This document shows, piece after piece, positions 50,458 to 58,800 of a stretch of DNA of 64,000 nucleotides. The notes beneath the pieces were generated by a model. It searched no databases. It was given only the letters and a program-made list of their open reading frames with translations, and was not told the DNA's origin. Source of the stretch: JBOGVZ01 sp050692985 (GTDB taxonomy: Bacteria; Actinomycetota; UBA4738; CALAEC01); assembly GCA_050692985.1 (NCBI GenBank), contig JBOGVZ010000046.1, forward strand, positions 84,277 to 148,276, in the 5' to 3' direction. Position 1 is the stretch's first letter. Every line of letters begins with the position of its first letter. A program made the position numbers and the translations under genes.

Positions 50458-50816
50458 TGGACGGTCAGGGTCCCTTCCATGCCCTGCGCCTCGTGGTACT
50501 CGCAGAACATCCGGTACTGGCCGGGGTCCAGGTCCACCGTGACGGTGGCGCTCTGGCCCGCCTCCACGTCCTCGTCGATGTCGGAGCCCTCGACCGTCAG
50601 GTTGTGCAGGGCCTGGCCCTCGTTGGCGACCTCGACGGCGGCCCCGGCCGACACGGTGAGGTCGGCGGGCTCGAAGGCGTCGTCCACCATCGTCAGCGTG
50701 GAGCCCGTTTCGCCGTTCCCTCCGGTGTCCCCACCGGTGTCGCCGCCGCCACCGCCGCATGCGGCCAGCAGGGCCACGGTTGCCAGGCCCAGGGTGATGC
50801 GAAGCATGCTCTTCAT
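50454..50816 (-). CDS. Cupredoxin lipoprotein
   Basis: 120 residues. Signal peptide with lipobox LLAACGG, a glycine/threonine linker, and one cupredoxin domain: VEVANEGQALHNLTVEG (first histidine), YRMFCEYHEAQGMEGTLTV (C, H, M ligands). ATG 50816 is preceded by GGAGGTAGCC; upstream in-frame starts lack this. It forms an operon with the two-domain cupredoxin downstream (stop and start overlap by four bases). Confidence 0.85.
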   Translation of the reverse strand: MKSMLRITLGLATVALLAACGGGGGDTGGDTGGNGETGSTLTMVDDAFEPADLTVSAGAAVEVANEGQALHNLTVEGSDIDEDVEAGQSATVTVDLDPGQYRMFCEYHEAQGMEGTLTVQ

Positions 50817-50873
50817 GGCTACCTCCTCCATCGCGGGTTCCTTACCCACGATGGACTGGGGAGATTTCGGGTT

Positions 50874-50902
50874 CCTGAAGGGAACCTGAGGGTTCCTTCA
50901 GG
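50874..50902 (-). terminator. Hairpin between the etf operon and the cupredoxin operon
   Basis: CCTGAAGGGAACC (50874-50886) pairs with GGTTCCTTCAGG (50891-50902), with one bulged G and a four-base loop. It lies past the stop of the cyclic-nucleotide-binding gene and 58 bases before the cupredoxin start, so it can act as terminator or as a leader structure. Confidence 0.6.
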
Positions 50903-51025
50903 GAGGCGGCGCCCTCTCCGCCGACGCCGAGGATCGGCATCGTTCGGCACTGCGACCGCGAGTCGCGTGCGAAGCGGGCCTGCGGGACCCCGTGGGGGCC
51001 GATTGCGGGGCGCGTCAGGCGGGCG

Positions 51026-51466
51026 CTAGCGGTTCCACTGGTACTGGGGAGCGCCCTCCAGGGCGCGGAGGCGGTTGGACAGGACCTTGAGGATCTGGCG
51101 AGCCACGAACGGGACGTCGTCGAGCAGCGCGTCGAAGTCCGACGGCTCGATGCGCCACAGTTCCATGTCGCCTTGGGCGGTGACCGTGGCGCTGCGCGGG
51201 CCCTGGTCGATGAGGGCCATCTCGCCGAAGAAGTCCCCGTCCGTCAGGCGGGCCAGCTCCTTCCCTCCGAGCGAGACGGCGGCGGTGCCGCGCTCGATCA
51301 CGAAGAAGGCCCCGCCGGGCTGTCCCTCCTCCATGAACGTCTCGCCGGGCGTGGCCGATACCTGCTGGGCGAGCTGGGCGATGCGGTCCAGCTCGTCGTC
51401 GGTGCAGGCGGAGAACAGCGGCACCTTCGCCAGGAGCTGCTTGGTCTTCCCTCTCATGGGCGTCAT
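51026..51466 (-). CDS. Cyclic nucleotide-binding domain protein
   Basis: 146 residues comprising a single cNMP-binding domain: PLFSACTDDELDRIAQLAQQ, GETFMEEGQPGGAFFVIERG, and the phosphate-binding cassette FFGEMALIDQGPRSATVTA. No DNA-binding helix-turn-helix follows, so it is not a CRP-type transcription factor. ATG 51466 overlaps the etfA stop (ATGA), so it is cotranscribed with ETF and may modulate it, which is an inference. Confidence 0.85.
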   Translation of the reverse strand: MTPMRGKTKQLLAKVPLFSACTDDELDRIAQLAQQVSATPGETFMEEGQPGGAFFVIERGTAAVSLGGKELARLTDGDFFGEMALIDQGPRSATVTAQGDMELWRIEPSDFDALLDDVPFVARQILKVLSNRLRALEGAPQYQWNR

Positions 51467-52422
51467 CCCTTCTGTGCCTTGATCTCCTCGATCACCTTGG
51501 GGACGATCTTCAGCGCGTCGCCGACCACGCCGAGGTCCGAGATCTTGAAGATGGGAGCGTCGGGGTCCTTGTTGACGGCGATGATGCGCTTCGATTCCTT
51601 CATCCCCACCATGTGCTGGGTCGCTCCGCTGATCCCCACCGCGATGTACACATCCGGCTTCACCGTGGTGCCGGTCTGCCCGATCTGCATGGCGTAGGGT
51701 ACCCATCCCGCGTCCACCACGGCCCGGGTGGCCCCGACGGCCGCCTTGCCGATGGCGTCCGCCAGCTGGCGGAGCAGGTCGAAGTTCGACGGCTCCTGGA
51801 GTCCTCGCCCGCCGGCGATCACCACCGGCGCCTCCTCGAGCTTGGGACCCTCGGCGGCCTCCTCGTGGCGCTCCACCACCGCGGCCGTGGTGAGCTCCTC
51901 CGGTACCGAGGCATCCACCGGCACCACCTCGGCCGTTCCTCCGGACGGCCGGGGCTCGAAGGCCTTGGGGCGGACCACCACGAGCTTGGGGTCGGGACCG
52001 CCCAGCGTGACGTCCACGATCTGGGTCCCGCCGAAGATCTGGGTCTGGCCCGTGCCCGGGTCCAGGACGTCGGTGGCATTGGACAGCAGCGTGGATCCGG
52101 TTCTGGCCTGGAGGCGACCGGCCACGTCCCGGGAGTCGTACGTCATCGAGAACAGGATCAGGTTCGGCCGGTGCTCCTGGATGAGCTGGTGGAGGACGTG
52201 CACGGGCGGCTGAGCCAGGTGCTTGGCGAAGACCTCGTCGTCGGACGCGAACACCTTCTGGGCACCGTGCTCGCCCAGGGCGGCCGCCGCCTCCGTGGCG
52301 CCCGGACCGAGGGCCACGGCCGCCACCTGCTCGCCCACCTCCCGGGCCTTCGTCAGGAGCTCCAGGGCGCTGGGGTGGACCGTGCCGCCCGCCAGATCCG
52401 CGTACACCCACACGGTCGTCAC
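51463..52422 (-). CDS. etfA: Electron transfer flavoprotein alpha subunit
   Basis: 319 residues. The C-terminal FAD-binding domain is typical: VIAGGRGLQEPSNFDLLRQL, VGATRAVVDAGWVPYAMQIG, VGISGATQHMVGMKESKRII and AVNKDPDAPIF. The N-terminal domain pairs with EtfB. ETF carries electrons from acyl-CoA dehydrogenases to the quinone pool. One base separates it from etfB. Confidence 0.95.
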   Translation of the reverse strand: MTTVWVYADLAGGTVHPSALELLTKAREVGEQVAAVALGPGATEAAAALGEHGAQKVFASDDEVFAKHLAQPPVHVLHQLIQEHRPNLILFSMTYDSRDVAGRLQARTGSTLLSNATDVLDPGTGQTQIFGGTQIVDVTLGGPDPKLVVVRPKAFEPRPSGGTAEVVPVDASVPEELTTAAVVERHEEAAEGPKLEEAPVVIAGGRGLQEPSNFDLLRQLADAIGKAAVGATRAVVDAGWVPYAMQIGQTGTTVKPDVYIAVGISGATQHMVGMKESKRIIAVNKDPDAPIFKISDLGVVGDALKIVPKVIEEIKAQKG

Positions 52423-52423
52423 C

Positions 52424-53191
52424 TCAGATCACCTTCGCTTCCTTGAGGTATTGGGCGATGCGCCGGACGCCTTCCTCCTCGTCCTCCAGGACCTCGCCGC
52501 CCTCCCGCTCGGGCGCCGGCTGGATCCCGGAGACCTGCTGCGTGGGCTTGAGCTCGTCGGCGGAGAGCTCGAGGTCGGCCAGCGAGGGGCGGTCGATCGG
52601 CTTCTGCTTGGCCTGCATGATGGCCTTCAGCGTGGGGTACCTGGGGTTGTTGGCCCCGGCGGTCACCGTCACCAGCGCCGGCAGGGGCGACTCCACCACG
52701 TCGTAGCCGGTCTCCGTCTGCCTTTCGATGCGGATCTGGCCGTCCTTGGCCTCGAGGTGGCGGGCGAACGTCACCGCCGGCACGCCGAGCTCCTCGGCCA
52801 GGGCCATCGGGAGCGTGCCGCTGGAGCCGTCGGTGGATTCCACGCCGGCCACCACCAGGTCGAAGCCCGCCCGCGCGATCGCCGCGGCCAGGACCTTGGC
52901 GGTGACCCACAGGTCCGAGCCGCGGAGGGCGTCGTCGGTGACCAGGAGGCCCCTGTGGCACTGCATCGACAGGGCCTTCTGCACCGCGGCCAGGGCCGGC
53001 TCCGGGCCCATCGAGACCACGGTGACCTCCCCCCCGGACGCCTCGGCCAGCTGGAGGGCGGCCTCCACCCCGAACTCGTCGCCGGGGTCGATCCCGCCCT
53101 CGACGCCTTCCCGCTTCACCAGGAAGTCGTCGCCGAGCTCCGGGGTGCCCTGGGGATTGGGGATGTACTTGACCAGGACGACCACGTTCAC
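52424..53191 (-). CDS. etfB: Electron transfer flavoprotein beta subunit
   Basis: 255 residues: VVVLVKYIPNPQG at the start, DPGDEFGVEAALQLAEASGG, LVVAGVESTDGSSGTLPMAL (AMP-binding region), ALVTVTAGANNPRYPTLKAI (beta subunit signature). GTG 53191 is preceded by GAGAGGAGA. First gene of the etfB-etfA-cNMP operon. Confidence 0.95.
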   Translation of the reverse strand: MNVVVLVKYIPNPQGTPELGDDFLVKREGVEGGIDPGDEFGVEAALQLAEASGGEVTVVSMGPEPALAAVQKALSMQCHRGLLVTDDALRGSDLWVTAKVLAAAIARAGFDLVVAGVESTDGSSGTLPMALAEELGVPAVTFARHLEAKDGQIRIERQTETGYDVVESPLPALVTVTAGANNPRYPTLKAIMQAKQKPIDRPSLADLELSADELKPTQQVSGIQPAPEREGGEVLEDEEEGVRRIAQYLKEAKVI

Positions 53192-53287
53192 GTCTCGTTC
53201 TCCTCTCCTGTCGGTGGTGCGGGCCGGGCCGCCAGGTGAAGCGGCTCCGCATATCGTTTCCCGCCCGGCCCCCGACCGCAACCCGCG

Positions 53288-53530
53288 TCACGCGGGAACG
53301 CTGTGGCCGCAGGCCCGACAGACCACCTGGCCGAGCGTCACGGAGAGACGGGTGCTGCCACAGCTCGAGCACCGGTCGAGCCGCTGGTCCCACCCGGGCC
53401 GGTCCCGCTGACAGGTGGAGCACACCAGGACCTGGCGCCCGCCGGAGACGCCGCGGGCCCAGGGAGGCTCGCGCTTGTCGGGGTCGTACGTGGGACGTCC
53501 ACACTCGGCGCACGAGGGGCGGTCCGGCAT
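53288..53530 (-). CDS. Small zinc-ribbon protein
   Basis: 80 residues with four Cys pairs: PSCAECGRPTYD, VLVCSTCQRD, DRCSSCGSTRLS, VVCRACGHSV, suggesting two zinc ribbons. Function unknown. ATG 53530 is chosen because TATGCT (53538-53543) lies seven bases upstream, overlapping the earlier ATG at 53542. Divergent from the next gene, whose -10 box is 31 bases away. Confidence 0.7.
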   Translation of the reverse strand: MPDRPSCAECGRPTYDPDKREPPWARGVSGGRQVLVCSTCQRDRPGWDQRLDRCSSCGSTRLSVTLGQVVCRACGHSVPA

Positions 53531-53585
53531 CGCCGAGAGCATACGGCCACCGGTCGAACGCCCGCGCTGTGCCTAGAATGCGGGC

Positions 53586-54086
53586 GTGGCCGACCTCGAC
53601 GCCCTCCGGCGGGTCTCGGTGTTCTCGGTGCTGAGCGATGAGCAGCTCGGTGCCCTGGCCGAGGTCGGCCAGGAGACCCGGCACGCCGAGGGCGACGTCC
53701 TGACGGAGGAGGGAGCGGTCGGGCACCGGTTCCACCTCATCCTCGACGGCGCCGCGGTGGTCGAGCGAGGAGGGGATGAGGTGGCCGCCATCGGGTCGGG
53801 GGACTTCGTGGGTGAGATCGGGTTGCTGGGGGGCGGCCACTCCACGGCGACCGTCCGGTGCACGGCACCCACTCGCTGCTTCCAGCTCCGCCGGGAGGCG
53901 TTCTGGGAGACGCTCGAGCGCCAGCCGGAGATCGCCCTCCGGATCCTCGAGGTGGTGTGCCGGAGGATCGAGCGGGAGCTCACCCACTCCCGGCGACAAC
54001 ATGCCCGACGGCGCCTGATGGGCGCCGCGACTAGCCGGACTTCATGCCGGCCGCCCGGAACATGTCCGGCAGGTCCACGGGCTTGA
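53586..54086 (+). CDS. Cyclic nucleotide-binding domain protein
   Basis: 166 residues. One cNMP domain: VSVFSVLSDEQLGALAEVGQ, GDVLTEEGAVGHRFHLILDG, DFVGEIGLLGGGHSTATVR, then a helical tail (PEIALRILEVVCRRIEREL). No DNA-binding domain. TAGAAT at 53574-53579 lies six bases before GTG 53586 (leaderless). The last 56 bases overlap the convergent deacetylase gene; the terminal 20 residues have no conserved character, so a frame error there is possible. Confidence 0.78.
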   Translation: MADLDALRRVSVFSVLSDEQLGALAEVGQETRHAEGDVLTEEGAVGHRFHLILDGAAVVERGGDEVAAIGSGDFVGEIGLLGGGHSTATVRCTAPTRCFQLRREAFWETLERQPEIALRILEVVCRRIERELTHSRRQHARRRLMGAATSRTSCRPPGTCPAGPRA

Positions 54087-55641
54087 GGTTCTTCTTGGCC
54101 AGGCCGTCCAGGATCGCCGGCAGGGCGGCGGCGGTCTGATCCAGGGTGTGGAGCAGGATGATGCTGCCCGGCGTTGCGTTCTGGAGGACCCGGCTCACGA
54201 TCACCGATGCCCCGGGGCGGCGCCAATCCTGGGGATCCACGTCCCACAGGATCACCCGGGGGTGGGCGGTCGCTCCCGCCCCGGCCATCACGGCCGCGTC
54301 CAGGGCTCCGTAAGGGGGCCGGAAATAGGGCGCGGTGGTCTGCCCGGCGATCTTCCACGCCGTGGCGGCGTCGCTCTTGAGCCGGGAGGAGGTGAACGAC
54401 GAGGAGTGCCCGGTCAGCAAGGCGTGATCCCAGGCGTGCGAGGCCAGCGTGTGGCCGTCCCGGTTCGTCCGCCGGACCAGGTGCGGCGAGACGTTCATCA
54501 TGTTGCCCGGGCAGAAGAACGTGGCCTCCACCCCTTGTTTCTTCAGCGTCTTGAGGATGCTGTTCCAGGCGCCTGCGAAGTGGCAGTCGTCGAAGGTCAG
54601 GGCCACCCGGCGCCCCACGCCGTCCAGGCTGGTGAACACGCGGGCCTTCTCCGGCCGGATCACCCGCCACGGCTTGACCTTCGAGACCCGCAGGTTCCCC
54701 GCCCCGTCCCGGACCCGTAGCCTGGCCCCGTACTGACCGGGGAACAGCAACCCCCCCTTCTTGTACCGGGGCTTCCACGCGATCGTGCGCTTGCCGGAGG
54801 CCACGTCCTTGGTCTCCCTGTCGACCTTCCCGGACCGGTCGGTGATCACCACCTTGGCGTGCAGCGGCCCGGAGGGGTCGATGGCGCTGAACTTGAACCG
54901 CATCTTCTTCTGGTCGGAGATCGGCTCGGGGGCGATCTTCTTCCAGGTCACCTTGGGTGCCTTCGTGTCGATGGTCACCGGAGCCGCGGCCGTCTCCTCG
55001 AAGCCGGCGGCGTCGGTGACGGTGGCCTGGACCTGGTAGTCGCCGTCGGCCAGCTTCCTCTTCTTCTTGGTCTTGCCCGACCACCCGATCTCGATCGGCT
55101 CCCCGGCCTCGGCGGTGCGCTCCCACCGCCGCCGCCCCTTCCCGTCCGAGTCGAGCACGCGGATGACGGCGTCCCCCGCTTCGTCGGCCTCGACGGTGAT
55201 GGTCGTCTTGTCCTTCCGACCGTCGCCGTTGGGGGAGAAGGGGGTGGGGGCGACCTCCACCGTCACCGACGGGGGGAGGTTGTCCACGGCGAGGCTGACG
55301 GTGTCGGTGGCGTCCCCGTCCGTGGCGGCCTCCGTGGCGGTGGCCCGCAGGACCGCCGGGCCCGTGTAGGGTGCGGTGCCCCACGAGGCCGTCCATCCGT
55401 CGGCGCCGTCATCGTCGACGGCGATGGGCGTCCACGGGCCGGCCGCGGTCACCGCCCAGTCGAAGGCCACCTGGGCGACCGTCCCCGTGGTCGTGGCCGA
55501 CACCGGGATCGTCCCGGTGACCGCGGCGCCGTCGGCCGGCGCGGTGATGTCCACGCTGTGTGAGGAGGCCAGCGCGGCCATGGGCCGGACGGCGCCCACC
55601 ATGAGCACGGCGAGGGCGGCGGCGGCGATCCTGGCACGCAT
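54031..55641 (-). CDS. Secreted polysaccharide deacetylase with Ig-like domains
   Basis: 536 residues. Signal peptide (IAAAALAVLMVGAVRPMAAL), two or three Ig-like/FlgD-like domains (VDITAPADGAAVTGTIPVSA; SPNGDGRKDKTTITVEADEA) and a C-terminal NodB domain: ALTFDDCHFAGAWN (the usual TFDDGP has CH here), HTLASHAWDHALLT with the SHxxxH zinc pair, PYFRPPYGALD, and ILLHTLDQTAAAL. It probably removes acetyl groups from cell-wall or external glycans. TAGGCT (55649-55654, minus) is seven bases before ATG 55641 (leaderless). Confidence 0.88.
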   Translation of the reverse strand: MRARIAAAALAVLMVGAVRPMAALASSHSVDITAPADGAAVTGTIPVSATTTGTVAQVAFDWAVTAAGPWTPIAVDDDGADGWTASWGTAPYTGPAVLRATATEAATDGDATDTVSLAVDNLPPSVTVEVAPTPFSPNGDGRKDKTTITVEADEAGDAVIRVLDSDGKGRRRWERTAEAGEPIEIGWSGKTKKKRKLADGDYQVQATVTDAAGFEETAAAPVTIDTKAPKVTWKKIAPEPISDQKKMRFKFSAIDPSGPLHAKVVITDRSGKVDRETKDVASGKRTIAWKPRYKKGGLLFPGQYGARLRVRDGAGNLRVSKVKPWRVIRPEKARVFTSLDGVGRRVALTFDDCHFAGAWNSILKTLKKQGVEATFFCPGNMMNVSPHLVRRTNRDGHTLASHAWDHALLTGHSSSFTSSRLKSDAATAWKIAGQTTAPYFRPPYGALDAAVMAGAGATAHPRVILWDVDPQDWRRPGASVIVSRVLQNATPGSIILLHTLDQTAAALPAILDGLAKKNLKPVDLPDMFRAAGMKSG

Positions 55642-55738
55642 CCCGCGCAGCCTAGAGGACGCCGGGGCGCCGGTCTATGAGCCAAGATGCGTATTTCTCG
55701 CTCGCCGGATCGGGACAATTCGGGTGCGTCGGGCCCTG

Positions 55739-55792
55739 TTGACGGAGGGGAACCGGGGGGCGTACAGTAACTATGTTACCGACCGGTAGGTA
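55739..55792 (+). promoter_or_regulatory. Thiolase promoter with TetR-type operator
   Basis: TTGACG at 55739-55744, 18-base spacer and TACAGT at 55763-55768. Immediately downstream, 55777-55792 reads TACCGACCGGTAGGTA, an imperfect palindrome of the class bound by TetR-family regulators of lipid degradation (FadR/KstR-like). Position over the transcription start implies repression. No TetR gene is in the window. Confidence 0.7.
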
Positions 55793-55812
55793 CGAGCGGG
55801 AGGAGTCCCATC

Positions 55813-56985
55813 ATGCGCGAGGCCGTGATCGTCGAGGCGGTTCGGAGCCCGGTTGGAAGGAAGGGGGGCAAGCTCTCCGGCTGGCACCCCGTGGACCTGC
55901 TGGCCGACGTCCTCAAGGCCGCGGTGGAGCGCACCGGCATCGAGCCCTCGCAGGTCGAGGACAACATCACCGGGTGCGTGTCTCAGACCGGCGAGCAGGC
56001 CATCAACGTCGGCCGCAACGCCTGGCTGGCGGCCGGACTCCCCGAGGAGGTCCCCTCGGTCACGATCGACCGCCAGTGCGGCTCGAGCCAGCAGTCCGCC
56101 CACTTCGCCGCCCAGGGGGTGATGGCCGGGGCGTACGACCTGGCGATCGCCAGCGGCATCGAGCACATGACCCGGGTACCGATGGGGATCACCGCCCAGC
56201 AGGGGCCCGGCTTCCCGTTCAGCCAGCGGCTGATGGACCGGTACGAGGGCGGCCTGGTGCCCCAGGGCGTCAGCGCCGAGATCATCGCCGAGCGGTGGGG
56301 CCTGTCGCGCGAGGAGCTCGACGAGTTCGGCGCGCGAAGCCACGAGCTGGCCGCCGGGGCCCGCGACGACGGCCGCTTCCAGCAGGAGATCCTGCCGGTC
56401 AAGGTCGAGGGCGAGGAGGGCTCGGACCTGTTCGAGCACGACGAGGGGATCCGGTACCCGGTGAACCGGGAGAAGATGGCCACGCTCCCGACGCCCTTCA
56501 AGGACGACGGGGTGGTGACCGCGGGCAACTCCAGCCAGATCTCCGACGGCGCCGCCGCCCTGGTCGTCGCCTCTCGGGAGAAGGCCGAGGAGCTCGGCCT
56601 GCGTCCCCGGGCCCGCTTCCACACGTTCGCCCTGGCCGGCGTGGACCCGATCACGATGCTGACCGGCCCCATCCCCGCCACGCAGCGGGCGCTCGATCGG
56701 GGCGGCCTGGCGCTCGAGGACATCGACGTCGTGGAGATCAACGAGGCCTTCGCCTCCGTGGTCCTGGCGTGGAAGAAGGAGCTGCAGATCCCCGACGACT
56801 GGTTCCAGGAGCGCGTGAACCCGAACGGGGGGGCCATCGCCCTGGGCCACCCGCTGGGCGCCAGCGGGGGCCGGCTCATGACCACCCTGCTGCACGAGCT
56901 CGACCGCCGGGGGGCCCGCTACGGGCTCCAGGTGATGTGCGAGGGCGGCGGCCAGGCCAACGCCACCATCCTCGAGCGCCTGTAG
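55813..56985 (+). CDS. Thiolase (acetyl-CoA C-acyltransferase)
   Basis: 390 residues with all thiolase motifs: nucleophilic cysteine in DRQCGSSQQSAH, NEAFASVVLAW, GGAIALGHPLGASGGR (catalytic histidine), and the second cysteine in VMCEGGGQANA. Degradative thiolases release acetyl-CoA from 3-ketoacyl-CoA in beta-oxidation; biosynthetic activity cannot be excluded. GGGAGGAG precedes ATG 55813. A TetR-type operator in the leader suggests induction by fatty acids or other lipids, in line with the etf genes and acyl-CoA ligase nearby. Confidence 0.94.
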   Translation: MREAVIVEAVRSPVGRKGGKLSGWHPVDLLADVLKAAVERTGIEPSQVEDNITGCVSQTGEQAINVGRNAWLAAGLPEEVPSVTIDRQCGSSQQSAHFAAQGVMAGAYDLAIASGIEHMTRVPMGITAQQGPGFPFSQRLMDRYEGGLVPQGVSAEIIAERWGLSREELDEFGARSHELAAGARDDGRFQQEILPVKVEGEEGSDLFEHDEGIRYPVNREKMATLPTPFKDDGVVTAGNSSQISDGAAALVVASREKAEELGLRPRARFHTFALAGVDPITMLTGPIPATQRALDRGGLALEDIDVVEINEAFASVVLAWKKELQIPDDWFQERVNPNGGAIALGHPLGASGGRLMTTLLHELDRRGARYGLQVMCEGGGQANATILERL

Positions 56986-57207
56986 CCAAGGGGGCCGCTT
57001 CGCCGCCGCCCCACGCTGGAAGCGGTCTCGCACGGTGCTGCTGAGGGGGCCGAAGGCGCTTCGGCGGAGACACGCGCAGGCCGACCGGCAGGTCGGCTGA
57101 GCATGTCGCAGCGTAGAAGTGGCCCGCTGGCCGGCCAGTTGAACCACCGGCGGGAGCGTCGCCGCCGCCCCCCGGTGAGGCGGGGCGAGGCGTGGTTAAC
57201 TCGGGTC

Positions 57208-57471
57208 GTGAGGATCCTCTTCGCCGTGCTCATCGGGATGGCCATCGCCGCGGCGGGGGTGTGGTTGTTCCGCGTGATCGCCATGGGCCGTCCGCCGGAG
57301 GACGATGTGGAGCCGGAGGACGTGGGGGAGCTCGACGTCTACTTCGTGTGCGGGGAGTGCGGGACGGAGTTCCGCGTCGAGAAGCTCGGTGAGCTCCAGG
57401 TGCCCCGGCACTGCGGCGAGCCCATGAAGGTGGAGCGACGGCCCCGGGCCCTGGCGGACGGCTTCGGCTGA
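57208..57471 (+). CDS. Membrane-anchored zinc-ribbon protein
   Basis: 87 residues: one transmembrane helix (ILFAVLIGMAIAAAGVWLF), an acidic stretch (PPEDDVEPEDVGELD), and a zinc-ribbon-like domain (YFVCGECGTEFRVEKLG; VPRHCGEPMKV). Function unknown. GTG 57208 fits a leaderless start, with TTAACT at 57196-57201 six bases upstream; the longer frame to 57103 has no such signal. Confidence 0.65.
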   Translation: MRILFAVLIGMAIAAAGVWLFRVIAMGRPPEDDVEPEDVGELDVYFVCGECGTEFRVEKLGELQVPRHCGEPMKVERRPRALADGFG

Positions 57472-57485
57472 GGTCCGCGCTTCCG

Positions 57486-57901
57486 GTGCCCGCCCGCGCC
57501 ACGCCCGCGCTCCTGGTCCTGGCCCTGCTGGCCTCCGCCTGCGGCACCGAGCCGGCACCGCGGCCGCCGGCCCAGCGCCCGGGCACGGTGATCGTGAACG
57601 GGGAGGCCGCCAACGACCACGGCACGGAGCAGGTCGGTCCGACCGGCGAGGCCGTGATCGAGGCCGGGGACCTCTACTTCGCACCGACCGTCCTGCTGGG
57701 CCAGGCGGGGCTGGCCACCCCCGTGACGGTCCGGGGTGGAGGGGAGCAGCGGCACACGTTCACCGTCCCCGACCTGGGCATCGACCGGGAGCTGGACAGA
57801 CCGTGGAGATCGAGCTGGCCTTCCCGGACACCGGGACGTCGGTGTTCTTCTGCAGGTACCACCGGTCCCGGGGCATGCTCGGCGCCCTCGTGGCCACCTA
57901 G
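57486..57901 (+). CDS. Cupredoxin lipoprotein, broken by a one-base frameshift
   Basis: From GTG 57486: lipoprotein signal (ALLVLALLASACGTEP), linker, then the first half of a cupredoxin (EAGDLYFAPTVLLGQAGLAT, QRHTFTVPDLGID). The frame then changes. The second half is in another frame and ends at TAG 57901: GAGQTVEIELAFPDTGTSV then FFCRYHRSRGMLGALV, with C, H and M copper ligands. One extra C at 57785-57786 gives a smooth LGIDPGAGQTVEIEL. Probably one intact gene in the organism. Confidence 0.72.
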
Positions 57902-57942
57902 TTCCGGCGGCGTGGCGGCCACCCCATCGTCGGGCGTGGTGG

Positions 57943-58191
57943 CTAGTCGGAGTCGGCGATCTCCTCGGCCTTCTCCTTCAGCCGCCGGAAGTCCTTCCTG
58001 CGCCGGTCCCCGGGGAGCAGTGCATCCGTGGAGGAGAATCCCCAGCCCGAGAACCGCACGCCGACCCGCCCCCACACCCGGTGGAGCTCGCCACCGCAGG
58101 TGGGACATGGCCCCGGCGGCCCCGACCCCCTGGGCTGGAGCTCCTCGAGGGCGTGGCCGCAGCTCCGGCAGCGGTACTCGTAGACCGGCAC
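57943..58191 (-). CDS. FmdB-family zinc-ribbon protein
   Basis: 82 residues. PVYEYRCRSCGHALEELQ followed by CPTCGGELHRVWGRVGVRFS is the FmdB/regulatory zinc-ribbon pattern (two CxxC pairs). The role is not established for most members. TACGCT on the minus strand (58199-58204) is seven bases before GTG 58191 (leaderless). Confidence 0.85.
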   Translation of the reverse strand: MPVYEYRCRSCGHALEELQPRGSGPPGPCPTCGGELHRVWGRVGVRFSGWGFSSTDALLPGDRRRKDFRRLKEKAEEIADSD

Positions 58192-58259
58192 GGAGGCCAG
58201 CGTAGCGCCGAAATCCCCAACTGTGGATTTCCCTGTGGAGAATTACGAGGCTGTGATTC

Positions 58260-58493
58260 TCACCGCCACTGGGTCGCCGCGCCGAATCCCAGGGCGATGG
58301 CCCCCAGCCCGGTCCACAGGTACAGGTTCCGGGGAGACCCCGGCAGCAGCACGCCGAGGTAGTTCAGCACGATCACCAACACCCCGGCGAACAGCAGCAC
58401 CAGGATCGAGGGGCCCAGCCAGGGAGGGCTGGGCTTCGGCTTCGGCTTGGGGGGCGGCTGGTACCGACTTCGCTTGGATTTCGACTTGGGCAA
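58260..58493 (-). CDS. crgA: Cell division protein CrgA
   Basis: 77 residues. PKSKSKRSRYQPPPKPKPKP is the basic/proline-rich CrgA N-terminus; two transmembrane helices follow (SILVLLFAGVLVIVLNYLGV and LYLWTGLGAIALGFGAA) with NLYLW between. CrgA links divisome proteins in Actinomycetota. TTG 58493 is the only start before the conserved part. A minus-strand TATGAT near 58517 overlaps a divergent TATCAT. crgA lies near the origin region in this phylum, consistent with the rest. Confidence 0.88.
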   Translation of the reverse strand: MPKSKSKRSRYQPPPKPKPKPSPPWLGPSILVLLFAGVLVIVLNYLGVLLPGSPRNLYLWTGLGAIALGFGAATQWR

Positions 58494-58554
58494 CGTGGGC
58501 TCTTTGCGAGAAGCCCTATCATACCGGCATGGATCGCGGTTCCCGGGAGAGGGG

Positions 58555-58719
58555 ATGCTCCGGCTGCTGAGGCGGTATCAGCCCCGGGGTGTGGTGCTCG
58601 GAGGGCTCTACTGGGTGTCCCTGTTGGCGGCGGCGTTCGCCGCCCTGTTCGGGCTGTTCTTCCTGCTGGACTCGGTGTTCGGCATCCAGCTGACGCCCTT
58701 CGACTCGCCCGGGGTGTAG
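58555..58719 (+). CDS. Small single-helix membrane protein
   Basis: 54 residues from ATG 58555: LLRRYQPRGVVLGGLYW, then a strongly hydrophobic helix (VSLLAAAFAALFGLFFLL) and GIQLTPFDSPGV. Unknown function. A leaderless-type start exists 26 bases upstream (TATCAT 58517-58522, ATG 58529), but in a frame that stops after 13 codons. One more G in the run at 58551-58554 would join both into a 63-residue protein. Divergent from crgA. Confidence 0.55.
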   Translation: MLRLLRRYQPRGVVLGGLYWVSLLAAAFAALFGLFFLLDSVFGIQLTPFDSPGV

Positions 58720-58800
58720 GGGCGCCGTGGCCGGTTCGCCCGCCCGGAGGGCCTCGCCGCGCCTGCCCGCTCCGACGCCAGGCGCGCCGCCCGCTCGCTC

